From: an uncultured Collinsella sp.
GTDB taxonomy: Bacteria > Actinomycetota > Coriobacteriia > Coriobacteriales > Coriobacteriaceae
Direction: 5' to 3'
NCBI GenBank assembly: GCA_902465115.1
Contig: CABQMC010000073.1
Location: 1 to 7,599 of the forward strand
Length of the DNA stretch: 7,599 bases
Positions 1 to 5,575 of the stretch are shown one piece after another. Each line of letters starts with the position of its first letter. Position 1 is the first letter of the stretch. Below the pieces are notes generated by a model. The model was not told the DNA's origin. It saw only the letters and a program-made list of their open reading frames with translations, and made no database searches. The translations under genes and the position numbers were made by a program.

Positions 1-325
1 CGATGACCAGGATAGCGCCGTCCATCTGAGCAGCACCGGAGATCATGTTCTTGACGTAGTCAGCGTGGCCCGGGCAGTCAACGTGAGCGTAGTGACGGGC
101 AGCAGTCTCGTACTCGACGTGGGAGACGGAAATCGTAATGCCGCGCTCGCGCTCCTCGGGAGCCTTGTCGATGTTCTCGAACGCAGTGAAGTCAGCCTTG
201 CAGCCCTCGGTCTCAGAGAGAACCTTGGTGATGGCGGCGGTCAGCGTGGTCTTGCCGTGGTCGACGTGACCGATGGTGCCGATGTTAACATGCGGCTTAG
301 TGCGCTCAAACTTCTCTTTGGCCAT
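1..325 (-). CDS. tuf: Elongation factor Tu, N-terminal 108 codons (cut by window edge)
   Basis: EF-Tu is the GTPase that carries aminoacyl-tRNA to the ribosome. Reading leftward from ATG at 325-323, the translation starts [20 protein letters not shown]. It shows the P-loop GHVDHGKT (residues 19-26), the switch I motif RGITI (61-65) and the G3 motif DCPGH (83-87), all intact. The remaining roughly 290 residues of the usual 390-400 lie beyond base 1. The start is fixed by a strong AGGAGGG ribosome site at about 331-337 and by the canonical EF-Tu N-terminus. It is the last visible gene of a tRNA-Tyr/Thr/Met-tuf transcription unit, a layout comparable to the tRNA-tufB operon of enterobacteria. 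No promoter of its own is convincing in the 96-base gap after tRNA-Met, although that gap contains a foldable stem. Confidence 0.98.
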   Translation of the reverse strand, partial: MAKEKFERTKPHVNIGTIGHVDHGKTTLTAAITKVLSETEGCKADFTAFENIDKAPEERERGITISVSHVEYETAARHYAHVDCPGHADYVKNMISGAAQMDGAILVI

Positions 326-373
326 AAAGCCCTCCTCTAAACAGGTCGTCCCCGGACGGGACTTTGCCTTTAT

Positions 374-425
374 ACCATAGTGGCCTCTCAACATACTATC
401 GAGAAGCCACCGTGTTACCTATGGT
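374..425 (-). other. Stem-loop between tRNA-Met and tuf (probable processing or leader structure)
   Basis: In the minus-strand transcript, GTGGCTTCTC (410-401) pairs with GAGAGGCCAC (389-380) through ten base pairs including one G-U, around an 11-nt loop. The flanks ACCATA (425-420) and TATGGT (379-374) add six more pairs after a one-sided bulge. The outer arm includes the encoded CCA end of tRNA-Met. No U-run follows, so this is not a normal terminator. A role in separating the tRNA from the tuf message is an inference. A smaller hairpin, GTCCC/GGGAC (348-362), lies closer to tuf. Confidence 0.45.
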
Positions 426-498
426 AGCGGTGACTGGATTCGAACCAGTGACGCCACGGGTATGAACCGTGTGCTCTAACCAACTGAGCTACACCGCC
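422..498 (-). tRNA. tRNA-Met (anticodon CAT), elongator type
   Basis: The 77-nt sequence folds as a full cloverleaf. The acceptor is GGCGGTG/CACCGCT with a G-U first pair, the anticodon stem is CACGG/CCGTG, and the loop TTCATAC carries CAT. The T-loop is GTTCGAATC. The terminal CCA is encoded (422-424). It lacks the GGG/CCC anticodon stem of initiator tRNA, and its first acceptor pair is not the initiator mismatch, so the elongator is favoured. A tRNA-Ile decoding ATA through lysidine has the same printed anticodon and is not strictly excluded. It lies four bases from tRNA-Thr and is co-transcribed with tuf. Confidence 0.95.
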
Positions 499-501
499 GG
501 A

Positions 502-577
502 TGGAGCCTGCAACCAGACTTGAACTGGTGACCTCTTCGTTACCAACGAAGTGCTCTACCGACTGAGCTATACAGGC
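502..577 (-). tRNA. tRNA-Thr (anticodon GGT)
   Basis: This is a 76-nt cloverleaf. The acceptor GCCTGTA pairs with TGCAGGC, and the anticodon stem CTTCG/CGAAG encloses the loop TTGGTAA with anticodon GGT. The discriminator base is T and CCA is encoded at 502-504. It is the second tRNA in the minus-strand operon, ten bases downstream of tRNA-Tyr. It reads ACC and ACT codons, complementing the separate UGU isoacceptor at 5419-5493. Confidence 0.97.
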
Positions 578-587
578 ACTTGACGGG

Positions 588-669
588 TGGGAGCTATAGG
601 ATTCGAACCTATGTAGGCAGAGCCAACGGGTTTACAGCCCGTCCCCATTAACCACTCGGGCAAACTCCC
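588..669 (-). tRNA. tRNA-Tyr (anticodon GTA), class II with long variable arm
   Basis: The acceptor GGGAGTT pairs with AGCTCCC. The anticodon stem ACGGG/CCCGT encloses CTGTAAA with anticodon GTA. A long variable arm between the anticodon and T stems marks it as class II, as bacterial tRNA-Tyr is. It is the first gene after the operon promoter. Unlike the other three tRNAs in the window, its 3' end reads A-CCC rather than A-CCA, so the last base of CCA would have to be supplied or repaired after 3' trimming. Confidence 0.96.
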
Positions 670-731
670 AATCGTTCAAGTATCCGCAGGTTCTTTGGTC
701 TTTTGGACCGCCGCCCCCGCGAACGAAAAAG

Positions 732-761
732 ATAATACGATGCAACCTTGGGGGCTGTCAA
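732..761 (-). promoter_or_regulatory. Promoter of the tRNA-Tyr/Thr/Met-tuf operon
   Basis: On the minus strand a perfect -35 TTGACA (761-756) is followed by an 18-base spacer and a -10 TATTAT (737-732). A start about 7 bases further on would place tRNA-Tyr some 55 bases downstream. The close consensus match fits a highly expressed stable-RNA and EF-Tu operon. A G/C-rich stretch follows the expected start. Stringent control is plausible but not shown. Confidence 0.8.
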
Positions 762-762
762 C

Positions 763-976
763 GAAAACCTCTAGATACACGGTGCCGGGCGTATCTATAT
801 ACCTTCGACCTGCGGTTTTGTTGAGTTTAGATATGAAGGACGGTGGATTTCGCTACGCTGGTGACATTTCCCAAGGGAACACTTTGGCATGATGGAGTAC
901 GCTTGCGGTGTCGACCTTCGATAACGGCTCTCTTGCACTATTACATAGGTCACGATCGGGCTTCCACGACACGATC
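763..976. other. Gene-poor spacer upstream of the tRNA-tuf promoter
   Basis: I see no supportable gene here. One open frame across 695-892 on the plus strand overlaps the tRNA operon promoter, has no ribosome site and looks like no known protein, so it is not called. The related words TCGACCTGCGG (about 806-816) and GCGGTGTCGACCTTCGA (about 904-920) recur loosely, but no clear repeat unit or RNA could be drawn. The stretch may hold upstream promoter elements. Confidence 0.5.
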
Positions 977-1040
977 GAGCGTGGATAATCTCCCACTTTT
1001 AGCGCGGCCCTAAGGCCAAAGCGGCAGATTATCCACGCTC
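977..1040. repeat. 15-bp perfect inverted repeat (64-bp cruciform-like element)
   Basis: GAGCGTGGATAATCT (977-991) is mirrored exactly by AGATTATCCACGCTC (1026-1040). The 34-base interior contains a smaller GGCC-CTAA-GGCC hairpin (1006-1017). The right arm is the first half of the 30-nt repeat at 1028-1057, and the left arm is an inverted partial copy of it, extended by CCC as in the GGGAGA end of the unit. It lies 33-96 bases past the stop of the RpiR-type gene and may act as a transcript end structure. No U-tract supports classical termination and no flanking target duplication was seen. Confidence 0.75.
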
Positions 1041-1057
1041 ATTCTCCAGGCGGGAGA
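1028..1057 (+). repeat. 30-nt dispersed repeat, left copy
   Basis: The unit reads ATTATCCACGCTC, one purine, TTCTCC, four variable bases, then GGGAGA. TTCTCC and GGAGA(A) can pair as a short hairpin. It matches the copy at 5079-5108 at 27 of 30 positions, in the same orientation. The two copies bracket the RpiR-GH1-PTS cassette. Confidence 0.75.
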
Positions 1058-1072
1058 ACTAAAGAGCCGCAA

Positions 1073-1906
1073 CTACTCGGGCCAGGCCAAAGTAGACCCA
1101 TAGAGCGGCTCCCCCTTGGTGCAGGGGTAGCGACTCAAGTAACACGACGATAGCAAGTCGAAGAAATAAGTCATGGCGTATTTCGAATAAACGCCGAGTC
1201 GGTCAATTCCGTTTCCTGCATTACCAAGACGATATACACGGTCAAAAGACCTCGATTTGTCATCGTTGCTAAACGCAGTAATTAGAATCTTCCTGCCCGA
1301 ACGGCACTCAAGATACTCACGCGCCTGTGACACAAATAGCCCGGAGACCGATACGAGAATTATCAATGACTGCGAAGCGTCTCCCATGTTTTTCAATTCC
1401 GCGACGTTAGCCCCAGCAACTATGCGAACTATCTTGCCCGCATAAAACATTTCCTGCTGAAATCGTACGAGATTGGCGCTCACATTATTGGTGCACCAGA
1501 TTTCAACGTTTTTATGGCCATCAATTTCGTCGGCAAGGTGCTTAATAGCGATATCGGACACGCCGCTTTCGACCTCAGCGAACATCTCGATCATGCGAAC
1601 GTCGAGCTCTGCCCTGTACTCCTCGTAGCCAAATTCCTCCTCTCGATGGCTTAAGTCGCTTGGAAAGACTGATTGAGTAAATGATTCTTTCAAATCGCTA
1701 AGAGACTGGTAGCCCAATCGATTGCAGAAACGACGAACAGCGGAACGGGTCACGAATGCATCGCGGGTTATTGCGGCAACATTGATTTCGCTCGAACGCC
1801 TAATGTGAGCGATGAGATATCGAGCGATGGCGGCATCGTTTGACCCAAACTCGCTGTTGATGATGGAGCTAATGCGATTGAGCACATCGAAGTCATTGAT
1901 ATTCAC
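1073..1906 (-). CDS. RpiR/MurR-family transcriptional regulator (HTH + SIS)
   Basis: This is a 277-residue regulator. An RpiR-type HTH at about residues 8-75 contains the recognition region NVAAITRDAFVTRSAVRRF followed by NRLGYQSLSDLK. A sugar-isomerase (SIS) domain at about 133-255 has the typical strands VEIWCTNNVSANL and LIILVSVSGLF. Family members bind phosphorylated sugars through SIS and control sugar genes. I chose GTG at 1906-1904 because GAGGG lies five bases upstream and the protein then begins close to the HTH, as is usual. An in-frame ATG at 1945 gives 290 residues but has no ribosome site. The gene is divergent from the GH1-PTS operon, so it is probably its local regulator and may control itself. 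The ligand and the sign of control are unknown. Confidence 0.9.
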   Translation of the reverse strand: MNINDFDVLNRISSIINSEFGSNDAAIARYLIAHIRRSSEINVAAITRDAFVTRSAVRRFCNRLGYQSLSDLKESFTQSVFPSDLSHREEEFGYEEYRAELDVRMIEMFAEVESGVSDIAIKHLADEIDGHKNVEIWCTNNVSANLVRFQQEMFYAGKIVRIVAGANVAELKNMGDASQSLIILVSVSGLFVSQAREYLECRSGRKILITAFSNDDKSRSFDRVYRLGNAGNGIDRLGVYSKYAMTYFFDLLSSCYLSRYPCTKGEPLYGSTLAWPE

Positions 1907-1948
1907 GTGATCCCTCTTTCCGCTCTCCTCGATATTATGGTTCATTTA

Positions 1949-1990
1949 TTGAATCAAACAGCTTTGGTCGTTCTCCTATGATTCAAATCA
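1949..1990. promoter_or_regulatory. Candidate operator/promoter region between regulator and GH1-PTS operon
   Basis: TTGAATCA (1949-1956) is mirrored by TGATTCAA (1979-1986). The right element is itself near-palindromic, TGATT-CA-AATCA (1979-1990). These are the best candidates for binding sites of the divergent RpiR-type protein. A -10-like TATGAT (1977-1982, plus strand) overlaps the right element, which would suit repression, but no good -35 is spaced to it. A TTGACG (1992-1997) has no matching -10. Operator identity is inferred from position and symmetry only. Confidence 0.4.
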
Positions 1991-2057
1991 GTTGACGTCA
2001 TCTTAATCGTAATTCCGTCACACGTATCCACCGTGTTGAATGATGGAAAGGGGATTC

Positions 2058-3476
2058 ATGGGCAACGTGAACAACATGCCGTTTCTCTGGGGTTCCGCCA
2101 CGGCGTCTTATCAGTGCGAGGGTGCCTGGAACGAAGACGGCAAAGGCCTCGGCGAGTGGGATTTCTTTAACCACACAAGCAATAAGAACATCAACCATGT
2201 TGACGGTGATGTATCTTGCGACTTCTACCATCGCTATGAAGAAGATATCTGCATGATGAAAGAAGGCGGACAAAACACCTATCGCTTCTCTCTTTCATGG
2301 AGTCGAATCATCCCCACGGGTATCGGCGAAGTGAATGAAGAGGGTATCGATTTTTATAATCGAGTCATTGATTGCTGCCTCGAAAATGGCATAGAGCCCA
2401 ACGTTACGCTGTTCCATTACGATCTGCCATTCACGCTTGCTTGCAAAGGCGGATGGCTGAACAACGACATGGCAGAGTGGTTCTGCAAATACGCCAAGAT
2501 TTGCTTTGAGCGCTTTGGAGACCGCGTCAAAATCTGGGCTACCGTTAACGAGCCGCATTTCTACAGCTACTGCGTAAACATGTTGGGCAACTATCCCCCC
2601 AATCGATCGCTCGACGTTCAGTCGTACATGCAGTTTCAATACAACCTGATGCGCGCAAGCGCACTCGCAGTCCGAGCATATCGTCAAATGGGCTACGACG
2701 GCATCATCGGCGCCGTCCACGATGGCGGCGTTGTCGAACTCGACCCGGCAACCGAGCACCCTGATGACGTATTTCGATACGCAGACTTTTTCGCCAATCG
2801 CATGATTCTGGCACCAGCGCTTCAGGGTCAACTGCCGCCAGAAATGGACGAAATCCTTGAAAAACTTGGCGTCTCGCTCTATCGATCCCCAAATGACGTA
2901 GAAGAATTCAGAGACGGTAAAGTCGATTTTATTGGACTCAACGTGTATTGCCGAGAGTATGTAACCGACTGGCACGGCGGAGAGCTTGCCGTTTCGGCAA
3001 ACAACAAGGGCGGTGCAAGCAAAAAGGTCGAAGGAAAATGCATCGCGCCCTTGTTCGAAAGCGCCCGCGACAACAATGTCCCCCGAAATAAATGGGGTCG
3101 CGAAATACTCCCGAGCTGCATGTATTCAACAATCATGGATATCCACAAGCGCTATGATGCGCCCCGTATCTTTATTACGGAAAACGGTCATGGCGCCTAC
3201 GAGCAACCAGACGCAGACGGAATGATCCACGATGATGACCGCATCGAGCTTCTGGGCCAGTTCATCGAGCACATGATGAGGGCTAAGCGCGACGGCGCGC
3301 GCGTTGAGGGCTACTACCTCTGGTCGACGATGGATCTGTATAGCTGGATCAACGGCTACGAAAAACGATACGGACTTGTCCATATCGACTTCGAGAACAA
3401 TCTGGAGCGCACCCCCAAAAAGAGCTGGTATTGGTACCGAGACCTTATCTCGAAGTATCAGGAGCAGGAAGGTTAG
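2058..3476 (+). CDS. GH1 6-phospho-beta-glycosidase (6-phospho-beta-glucosidase/galactosidase type)
   Basis: This is a cytoplasmic glycoside hydrolase family 1 enzyme of 472 residues, the usual length. The N-terminal signature FLWGSATASYQCEGAW (9-24) is present. The acid/base glutamate is in TVNEP (E165) and the nucleophile in ITENG (E375), so it should be active with retaining chemistry. The C-terminal stretch YSWINGYEKRYG supplies Ser429, Lys436 and Tyr438, the S..K-x-Y phosphate-binding set of 6-phospho enzymes, so a PTS-phosphorylated substrate is expected. Trp430 after the serine resembles LacG-type 6-phospho-beta-galactosidases, so glucose versus galactose preference is open. ATG at 2058 is chosen because AAGGGG ends four bases upstream; an in-frame ATG at 2040 lacks a site. 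It is followed nine bases later by the PTS gene, forming one operon. The protein is soluble with no signal peptide. Confidence 0.93.
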   Translation: MGNVNNMPFLWGSATASYQCEGAWNEDGKGLGEWDFFNHTSNKNINHVDGDVSCDFYHRYEEDICMMKEGGQNTYRFSLSWSRIIPTGIGEVNEEGIDFYNRVIDCCLENGIEPNVTLFHYDLPFTLACKGGWLNNDMAEWFCKYAKICFERFGDRVKIWATVNEPHFYSYCVNMLGNYPPNRSLDVQSYMQFQYNLMRASALAVRAYRQMGYDGIIGAVHDGGVVELDPATEHPDDVFRYADFFANRMILAPALQGQLPPEMDEILEKLGVSLYRSPNDVEEFRDGKVDFIGLNVYCREYVTDWHGGELAVSANNKGGASKKVEGKCIAPLFESARDNNVPRNKWGREILPSCMYSTIMDIHKRYDAPRIFITENGHGAYEQPDADGMIHDDDRIELLGQFIEHMMRAKRDGARVEGYYLWSTMDLYSWINGYEKRYGLVHIDFENNLERTPKKSWYWYRDLISKYQEQEG

Positions 3477-3485
3477 GAGAAAGAG

Positions 3486-4886
3486 ATGAAATATCAGGCA
3501 ATGTCCGAAACAGTCCTAAAGGCTGTTGGCGGCAAAGAGAACATTACATCGGTAACTCATTGTGCGACGCGCCTTCGCATCGACGCACGAGACACCTCGA
3601 CCATCGATCTCCAGCTCGCCAAATCGGCCGATCAGGCGCTCGGGGCAGTAGTCAGCGGTGGCCAGCTTCAGGTGATCATCGGCCCCAACGTCACCGAGGC
3701 CTACAACGACTTCCTCGATTTCACTGGAATCGAAGTCGGCGGTGGCACGGTTGCCGACGATGCCCAAACCGCCAAGGATCTTGCAGAGGGCATCAAAAGC
3801 GGCAACACTGCCATGAGCCTGGTTGAGAAATTCGGAAATGTCTCCGCACAGGTATTCATGCCCATCGTCCCAGCGCTCATCGTTGGTGGACTCATTCTTT
3901 CGATTAAGAATCTCCTGGTCAATTATTGTGGATTGAGCACCGATAGCGGAACTGCCCAGGTTCTGCTGGCGATCTTCAGCGCCTCATTTAGCTTCCTGCC
4001 CGTTTACCTCGGCTATCAGCTCGCTGCCGTCATGAAGATGCAGCCTATCATGGGCGCGCTGCTGGGCGCAATCATGATTAGCTCGTCTATTAGCGGTGCT
4101 GAGGGCCTCGACTTTCTTGGCATCCCCATCCCGACGAATGACTACTCGAGCACGGTGGTGCCAATCGTACTGGGCGTTGTGTTCATGTACTTTGTTGATC
4201 GCGGTCTTCAGAAAATCATCCCCGACGTTACCAAACTGTTCTTGAAGCCGCTGCTCACCATGTTCATCGTCGTGCCTGTTGAGCTGATTATCCTCGGCCC
4301 CGCCGGCAGCATGATGGGCTACGCGCTGAGTGATGCCGTCACGTGGCTCATGGATAACGTGGCATTTATCGCTACTCCAATCCTTGCAGCCCTTAACCCC
4401 TATTTTGTCATGCTCGGTCTTGATAAGGCCTACATTGCGATCGAAGTTACAAGCCTGGCGCAGCTCGGCTGGGCGCCCATCATCTTTGGCTTCATCTCAA
4501 ACCTCTGCATTGGCGGCACGAGTCTCGCCTTGGCAACTGCCATGAAGGGAAACAAGGAGAAGAGGGGTATGGTCACCACGGTTGCCGTCACCGCACTCTG
4601 TGGCGTAACCGAGCCCGCGTTCTACGGTTGCCTCATCGAGCGTCCCCGCCTGCTTGTCGGCACGGCAATCGGCGCGCTCTGCGCTGGACTCCCTGCAGGC
4701 ATCTTTGTTCTGAAAGAATATGTTGCGGGAGCATGCCCCGGCCTTCTTTCGGCACTCATCTTTATCGCTCCCGATGGATCCATGGGCAACTTCGTGCTGG
4801 CATGCGTTGTCGCCATCATCGCCATCGTCGTCTCCTTCATCGCTGCACGCGTGATCATCAAGAAGAACCCCAGCTATATTGAGTAG
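3486..4886 (+). CDS. PTS EIIBC permease, glucose/beta-glucoside superfamily, no EIIA domain
   Basis: This membrane transporter of 466 residues couples sugar uptake to phosphorylation. The EIIB domain (about 1-82) carries the phosphocysteine Cys26 in THCATRLRI. A polar linker (about 83-112) leads to the EIIC domain, with roughly ten hydrophobic segments from 118 to 458. These include MPIVPALIVGGLIL (125-138) and the conserved GVTEPAFYG loop (373-381). There is no C-terminal EIIA, unlike full-length BglF, so a general EIIA must act in trans. AGGAGA sits five bases before the ATG, and the gap to the GH1 stop is nine bases, so co-expression is likely. At 309-320 the protein reads MLGLDKAYIAIE, where many relatives have a histidine-containing GxHH/GLHW stretch; this may mark a different specificity. 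A beta-glucoside or beta-galactoside substrate is inferred from the GH1 partner. Confidence 0.93.
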   Translation: MKYQAMSETVLKAVGGKENITSVTHCATRLRIDARDTSTIDLQLAKSADQALGAVVSGGQLQVIIGPNVTEAYNDFLDFTGIEVGGGTVADDAQTAKDLAEGIKSGNTAMSLVEKFGNVSAQVFMPIVPALIVGGLILSIKNLLVNYCGLSTDSGTAQVLLAIFSASFSFLPVYLGYQLAAVMKMQPIMGALLGAIMISSSISGAEGLDFLGIPIPTNDYSSTVVPIVLGVVFMYFVDRGLQKIIPDVTKLFLKPLLTMFIVVPVELIILGPAGSMMGYALSDAVTWLMDNVAFIATPILAALNPYFVMLGLDKAYIAIEVTSLAQLGWAPIIFGFISNLCIGGTSLALATAMKGNKEKRGMVTTVAVTALCGVTEPAFYGCLIERPRLLVGTAIGALCAGLPAGIFVLKEYVAGACPGLLSALIFIAPDGSMGNFVLACVVAIIAIVVSFIAARVIIKKNPSYIE

Positions 4887-4946
4887 ATGCCCGCTGTTTG
4901 CATTGGGGACATCCTCGGCAGACCATTAGCAAGAACCCAAGAAGTC

Positions 4947-4983
4947 CCTTAGGAGCTCGATTAATCCATTCGGATTCCTGAGG
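4947..4983 (+). other. Stem-loop just before the operon terminator
   Basis: CCTTAGG (4947-4953) pairs with CCTGAGG (4977-4983) with one G-U. Inside it AATCC (4963-4967) pairs with GGATT (4972-4976) around ATTC. It ends four bases before the terminator stem and has no U-run of its own. It could protect the message 3' end or slow polymerase; this is inference. Confidence 0.35.
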
Positions 4984-4987
4984 CACA

Positions 4988-5027
4988 AACGACCCCGATT
5001 CCACAATGAAATCGGGGTCGTTGTTTC
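4988..5027 (+). terminator. Rho-independent terminator of the GH1-PTS operon
   Basis: AACGACCCCGATT (4988-5000) and AATCGGGGTCGTT (5010-5022) form a perfect 13-bp GC-rich stem around a 9-base loop, followed by the T-rich TTGTTTC. It lies about 100 bases after the PTS stop codon and ends the catabolic cassette. The opposite side is poorer in T, so it acts mainly in the plus direction. Confidence 0.9.
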
Positions 5028-5078
5028 TAAAGCCGTCGATAGACAATCGGTGTTTACCTTAGCTCCCTATCCAAGTTA

Positions 5079-5108
5079 ATTATCCACGCTCGTTCTCCGG
5101 TCGGGAGA
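5079..5108 (+). repeat. 30-nt dispersed repeat, right copy (with degenerate satellites to 5142)
   Basis: This is the same unit as at 1028-1057: ATTATCCACGCTC, G, TTCTCC, GGTC, GGGAGA. GGGAGA runs directly into ATTTTCTTCGCTCG (5108-5121), a degenerate repeat of the unit's start. A further partial copy, AATCCACGCTC, sits at 5132-5142. The cluster suggests an intergenic repeat family of which this window shows four or five members. Confidence 0.75.
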
Positions 5109-5171
5109 TTTTCTTCGCTCGCGTGTCCAGAAATCCACGCTCGAGCAGGACATCCAGGTCCGCACCCGCCC

Positions 5172-5312
5172 TTGTCTAAATCTGTAACAGCAAGAGGCCT
5201 ATTCCGCTTCTACATGTTACAGATCAAGATATTCCTAAAACACCCTAAGTTTCATCTCAATCTGTAACAGTTAGATGCCAAATATCGGTCTTGGTGTTAC
5301 AGATTTAGACAA
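5172..5312. repeat. 141-bp nested/tandem palindromic element
   Basis: The outer 18-bp arms TTGTCTAAATCTGTAACA (5172-5189) and its exact reverse complement (5295-5312) enclose two inner arms: TGTTACAGAT (5215-5224) and ATCTGTAACA (5260-5269). The element can therefore form two side-by-side hairpins (5180-5224 and 5260-5304), each with a 10-bp stem and exactly 25 bases between the arms. Alternatively it can form one long nested structure. In the left hairpin the spacer adds a second stem, AGAGGC/GCTTCT, beyond a 3x3 internal loop. No open frame fits inside. The symmetric ends resemble a miniature inverted-repeat element, but no flanking target duplication is evident. Confidence 0.8.
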
Positions 5313-5370
5313 ACTGGAGGACGAGACAAACCAAAAACGGGATGGGCGCTAACCCGATGGCGCACCACCT

Positions 5371-5409
5371 AAATAGAAACGGGCCCTGTCCCACAAAGAA
5401 CAAAGCCCG
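5371..5409 (-). terminator. Possible terminator downstream of tRNA-Thr(TGT)
   Basis: On the minus strand CGGGC (5409-5405) pairs with GCCCG (5384-5380) across a 20-base loop and is followed by TTTCTATTT (5379-5371). The stem is short and the loop large, but the position ten bases past the mature tRNA end and the T-rich tail fit a terminator. Confidence 0.45.
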
Positions 5410-5418
5410 AAACTTTCA

Positions 5419-5493
5419 TGGAGCCAGTGACAGGAATCGAACCTGCAACCCACTGATTACAAATCAGTTGCGCTACCGTTGCGCCACACTGGC
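5419..5493 (-). tRNA. tRNA-Thr (anticodon TGT)
   Basis: This is a 75-nt cloverleaf. The acceptor GCCAGTG/CACTGGC is perfect, the anticodon stem ACTGA/TCAGT encloses TTTGTAA with anticodon TGT, the T-loop is GTTCGATTC, the discriminator is T and CCA is encoded (5419-5421). It is a single-gene unit oriented away from the HipA-like gene. Its 3' end is not duplicated elsewhere in the window, so there is no sign that it serves as an integration site here. Confidence 0.97.
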
Positions 5494-5523
5494 ACACTTG
5501 GCGCTTTCGCGCGAAGCCAATTA

Positions 5524-5552
5524 AGAATAAAGGAATTACGGACGGGGCGCAA
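5524..5552 (-). promoter_or_regulatory. Candidate promoter of tRNA-Thr(TGT)
   Basis: On the minus strand TTGCGC (5552-5547), a 17-base spacer and TATTCT (5529-5524) lie about 30 bases before the tRNA. A stem TTGGC/GCCAA (5498-5520) lies in the short leader. The -35 matches consensus only in TTG plus one further base, so confidence is moderate. Confidence 0.5.
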
Positions 5553-5575
5553 CAGGCCCTTTGACCGACCACATC

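Noticed and set aside
695..892. Plus-strand open frame of 65 codons between the tRNA operon and the regulator
   Set aside because: It overlaps the minus-strand tRNA-tuf promoter, has no ribosome site, no recognisable domain and no neighbour in the same direction; chance open frame.
1991..2057. BglG/LicT-type antiterminator site in the leader of the GH1-PTS operon
   Set aside because: There is no terminator-like stem with a T-run before the GH1 start and no antiterminator gene nearby. The adjacent regulator is of RpiR type.
4858..5046. Minus-strand open frame over the PTS 3' end and terminator
   Set aside because: It runs through the 13-bp terminator stem, has no ribosome site and overlaps a confident gene.
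5172..5312. CRISPR array made of the repeated TCTGTAACA word
   Set aside because: There are only four short copies in alternating orientation, with no cas genes. Palindromic structure explains them better.
5419..5493. tRNA-Thr(TGT) as an integration site for the HTH-HipA region
   Set aside because: The kinase gene lies at the tRNA's 5' side, no duplicated tRNA 3' segment is found in the window and there is no integrase. The N-terminal HTH resembles excisionases, but the protein is a kinase.
5342..5524. Plus-strand open frame across tRNA-Thr(TGT)
   Set aside because: It is the complement of the tRNA gene plus its leader; tRNA antisense often gives such frames.
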